Origin: CAYVQE01 sp964633205
Lineage (GTDB): Bacteria; Myxococcota; B64-G9
Reading direction: 5' to 3'
DNA: 6,494 nt
Assembly: GCA_964633205.1 (NCBI GenBank)
Contig: CAZWFN010000237.1
Location: 1 to 6,494 of the forward strand
The notes below the pieces were generated by a model, which was given only the letters and a program-made list of their open reading frames with translations, ran no database searches and was not told the origin of the DNA. This document shows, one piece after another, positions 6,387-6,494 of the stretch. Position 1 is the stretch's first letter. The number at the start of each line of letters is the position of its first letter. A program made the translations under genes and the position numbers.

Positions 6387-6406
6387 AGAGTGCGGCCCGC
6401 TAGCCT
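6384..6406 (+). repeat. Direct repeat copy 2: displaced helicase 3' end
   Basis: Matches 4631-4653 at 22 of 23 positions. Read in the helicase frame it would give SQSAAR-stop, against GQSAAR-stop in the gene. The internal mismatch (AGC to AGT) is a synonymous serine change; the glycine/serine difference comes from the base just left of the block. It is not part of any visible gene here. It could be a target-site or att-type duplication, or a product of recombination among the surrounding repeats. Confidence 0.75.
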
Positions 6407-6433
6407 ACCCTGAGAGGCTTGGCCGATGCCCCC

Positions 6434-6444
6434 TATAAAGTGCC
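6434..6444 (+). repeat. Single unit TATAAAGTGCC
   Basis: One base different from the TATAGAGTGCC units. It directly precedes the third 16-mer copy, repeating the order 'GTGCC unit then 16-mer' seen at the other two sites. Confidence 0.7.
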
Positions 6445-6459
6445 ATACGCTTCGTAGCC
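6444..6459 (+). repeat. 16-mer repeat CATACGCTTCGTAGCC, copy 3
   Basis: Identical to the copy at 6309-6324. Confidence 0.85.
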
Positions 6460-6468
6460 AAGCTCGAG

Positions 6469-6485
6469 TGTCCGAGATTCGGACA
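6469..6485. promoter_or_regulatory. Operator-like inverted repeat near window edge
   Basis: TGTCCGA-GAT-TCGGACA has perfect 7-bp arms and a 3-nt centre. No T-run follows, so it looks more like a dimeric regulator site than a terminator. It may control a gene beyond the right edge; the window ends too soon to tell. Confidence 0.4.
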
Positions 6486-6494
6486 TGGGGTGAC

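Noticed and set aside
6220..6459. Plasmid-type iterons of a replication origin
   Set aside because: Spacing near one helical turn is suggestive, but there is no Rep gene, no clear DnaA box or A/T-rich melting region, and the context looks chromosomal.

Overview
The window is high-GC bacterial DNA with compact, codon-biased genes. An Hsp33-type chaperone, a SNF2 helicase and a Phd/YefM-type antitoxin all point to Bacteria. The very high GC and the large SNF2 protein would suit a myxobacterial/deltaproteobacterial or similar high-GC Gram-negative genome, but no sequence here fixes the taxon, so that is a weak guess.

Left part (1-4650, + strand): a divergent Hsp33-family redox chaperone (113-922, TTG start behind a strong Shine-Dalgarno) is followed 68 nt later by a 1219-residue SNF2-family DNA-dependent ATPase (991-4650). 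The ATPase has a degenerate SWIM-like zinc motif in its N-terminal half and a complete helicase core at its C terminus. The two genes may be co-transcribed; no terminator is visible between them.

Middle (4651-4948): immediately after the helicase stop lies a tandem array of a 12-bp core, ATTCAAGGTGCC, interrupted by exactly 100 N. The same repeat lies on both sides of the N run, so the gap is probably a collapsed repeat array of unknown true length.

Right part (4949-6203, - strand, convergent with the helicase): a two-gene module that looks like a toxin-antitoxin pair. It has a sigma70-type promoter (TTGACA, 17 nt, TATTCT), a double TGTACA operator of the YefM type, a Phd/YefM-like antitoxin with a long C-terminal extension, and a second ORF with GNAT-like features. 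The two ORFs are in the same reading frame, separated only by one TAG and five sense codons. Base composition is visibly less GC-rich and less codon-biased than in the helicase, suggesting acquired DNA.

Right edge (6204-6494): no gene. It holds further short tandem repeats sharing the ending GTGCC with the first array (cores TATAGA, ACAGG, TATAAA), three copies of a 16-mer CAYACGCTTCGTAGCC, and a 23-bp near-perfect copy (22/23) of the helicase 3' end including its stop codon. The toxin-antitoxin module is thus flanked by two copies of the helicase 3' terminus and by related repeat arrays. This is the most interesting structure in the window: an att-like or repeat-driven cassette inserted at a gene's 3' end. 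A clean inverted repeat (TGTCCGA-GAT-TCGGACA) near the edge may belong to the next gene.
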